Source: Bacteroidota bacterium (GTDB taxonomy: Bacteria; Bacteroidota; Bacteroidia; Chitinophagales; Chitinophagaceae). From it: a DNA stretch of 7,958 nucleotides. The position numbers and the translations under genes are program-made. Shown piece after piece: positions 6,069 to 7,958 of this stretch; position 1 is the stretch's first letter, and every line of letters starts with the position of its first letter. Below the pieces are notes generated by a model, which was not told where the DNA came from, ran no database searches, and saw only the letters and a program-made list of their open reading frames with translations. The stretch is from assembly GCA_029778965.1 (NCBI GenBank), contig JAKPBL010000085.1, positions 1-7,958 of the forward strand. Direction: 5' to 3'.

Positions 6069-7100
6069 ATGTCAATACCCTCGCGCCTGCTTCTTGTTAT
6101 CGCAGCGGTATTACTGGGCATATCGATATTCGTGCCCATCTGGCGGATCGATCTGCAAGCACCTCAATACCCCGAAGGATTGATGCTGCAGATCAGATCC
6201 GGCGGAATCGGCGGCGACGTTGATATCATCAACGGCCTGAATCACTATATCGGGATGAAAACCCTTCATTCGAACGACTTTATCGAGTTCACCATACTTC
6301 CGTTTTTAATCGGTTTCTACGCATTGCTGTTCCTGGTTGCCGCTCTCCGGAACAACAGGAAATGGCTCTATGCCTGCTTTGGACTATTCGTGCTGTTCGG
6401 CATCGTCGCCATGGTCGATTTCTGGCGATGGGAATACAACTATGGCCACAACCTCGACCCCAATGCAGCCATCGTTGTTCCGGGAATGGCCTACCAGCCC
6501 CCGCTGATCGGCTTCAAGCAACTGCTGAATTTCGGCGCTTTCTCCATGCCGGATATAGGCGGATGGCTTTTCATCGGCGCCGGGGTGCTGGTGCTGGCGG
6601 CAGTAGTGCTGGAAACCAGGCTGGCAAAGCGCATGGGAAAAAACCGGCAATTGGTTATGGCTATTCTGCTGTGCGGGCTGTTTGCAGGCTTGACCGGCTG
6701 CAGCCCCGCAGCGCCGGTTCCCATACAGCTCAACAAAGATGCCTGCGACTTCTGTAAGATGACCATTTCCGACGGCCGGCTGGCAACAGAAATTACCACG
6801 GCGAAAGGACGTACGTACAAATTTGACGACCTTCACTGCATGCTGGCCTTTGAAAAAGAACAGGAACCCGGCGTGGTAAAACACTACTATGTGAACGATT
6901 ATGCGGGCGACAATGTGCTGATCGATGCAACCACCGCCTGGTTTGTTGAGCTTCCCGCCATTAAAAGCCCCATGGGAGGCAATACAGCCGCGTTCCGCAC
7001 CCGCGAAGAGGCCGCAGGTTTCGCCAAAGAACTGGCGCCGGCAGAAAGCTGGGCCGAATGGCGAGGCCGGATAACGAAGAATGAAAGTCATGCACATTAA
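6069..7100 (+). CDS. nosL: Fusion of a four-helix membrane protein and NosL copper chaperone
   Basis: One continuous 343-residue frame with two parts. Residues 1-188 are a membrane protein with helices at about 7-25, 75-93, 98-118 and 163-181 and a ~50-residue loop after the first helix; I do not recognise its function. From about 189 the sequence is a complete NosL: a lipoprotein-type leader (MGKNRQLVMAILLCG...) ending in GLTGC (C211), then the copper-binding motif CDFCKM (C226, C229, M231), DDLHCM (H256) and SPMGGNTAAF (M302). NosL is a Cu(I) chaperone that delivers copper for NosZ. In the fusion, the NosL part would be held outside the membrane by its former leader acting as a fifth helix, unless it is cleaved at C211 or separately initiated at the ATG at 6633. 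It starts 7 bases after nosZ and overlaps nosD. Confidence 0.93.
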   Translation: MSIPSRLLLVIAAVLLGISIFVPIWRIDLQAPQYPEGLMLQIRSGGIGGDVDIINGLNHYIGMKTLHSNDFIEFTILPFLIGFYALLFLVAALRNNRKWLYACFGLFVLFGIVAMVDFWRWEYNYGHNLDPNAAIVVPGMAYQPPLIGFKQLLNFGAFSMPDIGGWLFIGAGVLVLAAVVLETRLAKRMGKNRQLVMAILLCGLFAGLTGCSPAAPVPIQLNKDACDFCKMTISDGRLATEITTAKGRTYKFDDLHCMLAFEKEQEPGVVKHYYVNDYAGDNVLIDATTAWFVELPAIKSPMGGNTAAFRTREEAAGFAKELAPAESWAEWRGRITKNESHAH

Positions 7101-7958
7101 TGGAAAAACAGGGGCTACCGCCCTGGTCTTTCTGTTATTGTCGTTTGCCGCGCCCGTTGCCGCCCGTACCCTTTTTGTAGGAAAACAACAGCCCTACCAG
7201 GGCATCGGCCAGGCGCTTGCCGCCGCCGCAGACGGCGATAGCATCATCGTAACAGGTGGTCACTACCGGGAGGGCAATATCATTGTCCGGAAACGGGTTT
7301 ACCTGCTGGGACGCAACAAGCCGGTCATCGATGGCGATTTCCGCTACGAAGTGCTGTCGGTCAAAGCCGACGGGGTAACCATCAGCGGATTTCGTATTCA
7401 AAACTCCGGCAAGGGAACGCTCGACGATCCCGGTGGCATCAAAATATATGACTCGAAGAGAGTAACGATAGAAAACAATGAGCTGGTCGATAATTTCTTC
7501 GGCATTTATTTGCAATACAGCCGGCATTGCATCGTCAGGAACAACCGGATCACTGCCAGGGAAAAAACGGAGAACCGCTCGGGCAACGGCATCCACTGCT
7601 GGAAAAGCGACAGCCTTCAACTGATCGGCAATTATATCTCCGGTCACCGCGACGGTATCTATTTCGAGTTCGTAACCGGGTCGGTGATCTGGCGGAACAT
7701 TTCCGAAGACAACCTTCGTTATGGGTTGCATTTCATGTTCTCGGGAAAGGATGCCTATATCAGTAATTATTTCCGGAGAAACGGCGCCGGCATAGCCGTG
7801 ATGTTCACCAAAGAAGTGGTCATGATGAACAATGTTTTTGCCGAGAACTGGGGCGACGCCGCCTATGGACTGCTGCTGAAAGAAATCAACGACTGCACCA
7901 TGATCGGCAACCGTTTCCTGAAAAACACCACGGGCATCATGCTCGACGGATCCAACCG
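7081..7958 (+). CDS. nosD: NosD, periplasmic copper-site maturation protein (partial)
   Basis: The frame runs from the ATG at 7081 off the right edge (292 codons plus two bases, no stop). A Sec signal peptide is clear, with hydrophobic core ALVFLLLSFAAPVAA and predicted cleavage before RTLFVG. What follows is a right-handed parallel beta-helix of the carbohydrate-binding/CASH type, with repeating N-x-I/F and G-I coils such as RVTIENNELVDNFFGIYLQY and NNVFAENWGD. NosD works with the NosF-NosY ABC transporter in assembly of the CuZ centre of NosZ. The start overlaps the 3' end of the NosL fusion by 20 bases, suggesting translational coupling. An in-frame ATG at 7090 is an alternative start. An ATG at 7100 that overlaps the nosL stop is out of frame. 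The family normally exceeds 400 residues, so roughly a third is missing. Confidence 0.94.
   Translation, partial: MKVMHINGKTGATALVFLLLSFAAPVAARTLFVGKQQPYQGIGQALAAAADGDSIIVTGGHYREGNIIVRKRVYLLGRNKPVIDGDFRYEVLSVKADGVTISGFRIQNSGKGTLDDPGGIKIYDSKRVTIENNELVDNFFGIYLQYSRHCIVRNNRITAREKTENRSGNGIHCWKSDSLQLIGNYISGHRDGIYFEFVTGSVIWRNISEDNLRYGLHFMFSGKDAYISNYFRRNGAGIAVMFTKEVVMMNNVFAENWGDAAYGLLLKEINDCTMIGNRFLKNTTGIMLDGSN

Noticed and set aside
7100..7102. ATG overlapping the nosL stop (TAATG) as the nosD start
   Set aside because: It is out of frame with the NosD signal peptide and beta-helix; only the ATGs at 7081 and 7090 are in frame.

Overview
The window looks like chromosomal DNA from a member of the Bacteroidota, probably Chitinophagia. 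Three things point there. Several gene starts are preceded by the Bacteroidota -7 promoter element TAnnTTTG. Start codons have A-rich leaders rather than clear Shine-Dalgarno sequences. The nitrous-oxide reductase is of the Sec-exported clade II type. The assignment is an inference from these traits; there is no rRNA or marker gene in the window.

The right half (about 3517-7958, + strand) is a nitrous-oxide respiration (nos) operon cut by the window end. In order it holds a lipoprotein c-type cytochrome (3548-4045), clade II nosZ (4079-6061), a gene joining a four-helix membrane protein to a NosL copper chaperone in one reading frame (6069-7100), and nosD (7081 to the edge, partial). Spacings are 33, 7 and -20 bases, so one transcript is likely. 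The cytochrome probably feeds electrons to the CuA centre of NosZ. NosL and NosD serve copper-site assembly, and nosF/nosY would be expected beyond the right edge.

The left half (338-3435, - strand) is a divergent three-gene run: a hemerythrin-like HHE protein (2968-3435), an ankyrin-repeat protein (1710-2894) and a second ankyrin protein that ends in a SHOCT domain (338-1684). None has a signal peptide, so all three should be cytoplasmic. Bases 1-337 are AT-rich and hold no gene I can support.

The most interesting element is the 112-base divergent intergenic region (3436-3547). It holds a TAnnTTTG box facing each way and, between them, a 14-bp imperfect palindrome resembling an FNR/CRP-family site (ATGAC-TTAA-ATCAT). 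Its centre is 33 and 34 bases from the centres of the two -7 boxes, which places it near -41 for both predicted transcripts, and neither promoter has a recognisable -33 element. This suggests that one Fnr/Dnr-type activator switches on both the nos operon and the hemerythrin/ankyrin operon, making the latter a candidate uncharacterised companion of N2O respiration or nitrosative/oxygen stress defence. A second regulatory candidate is a perfect 10-bp inverted repeat just upstream of the first ankyrin gene.
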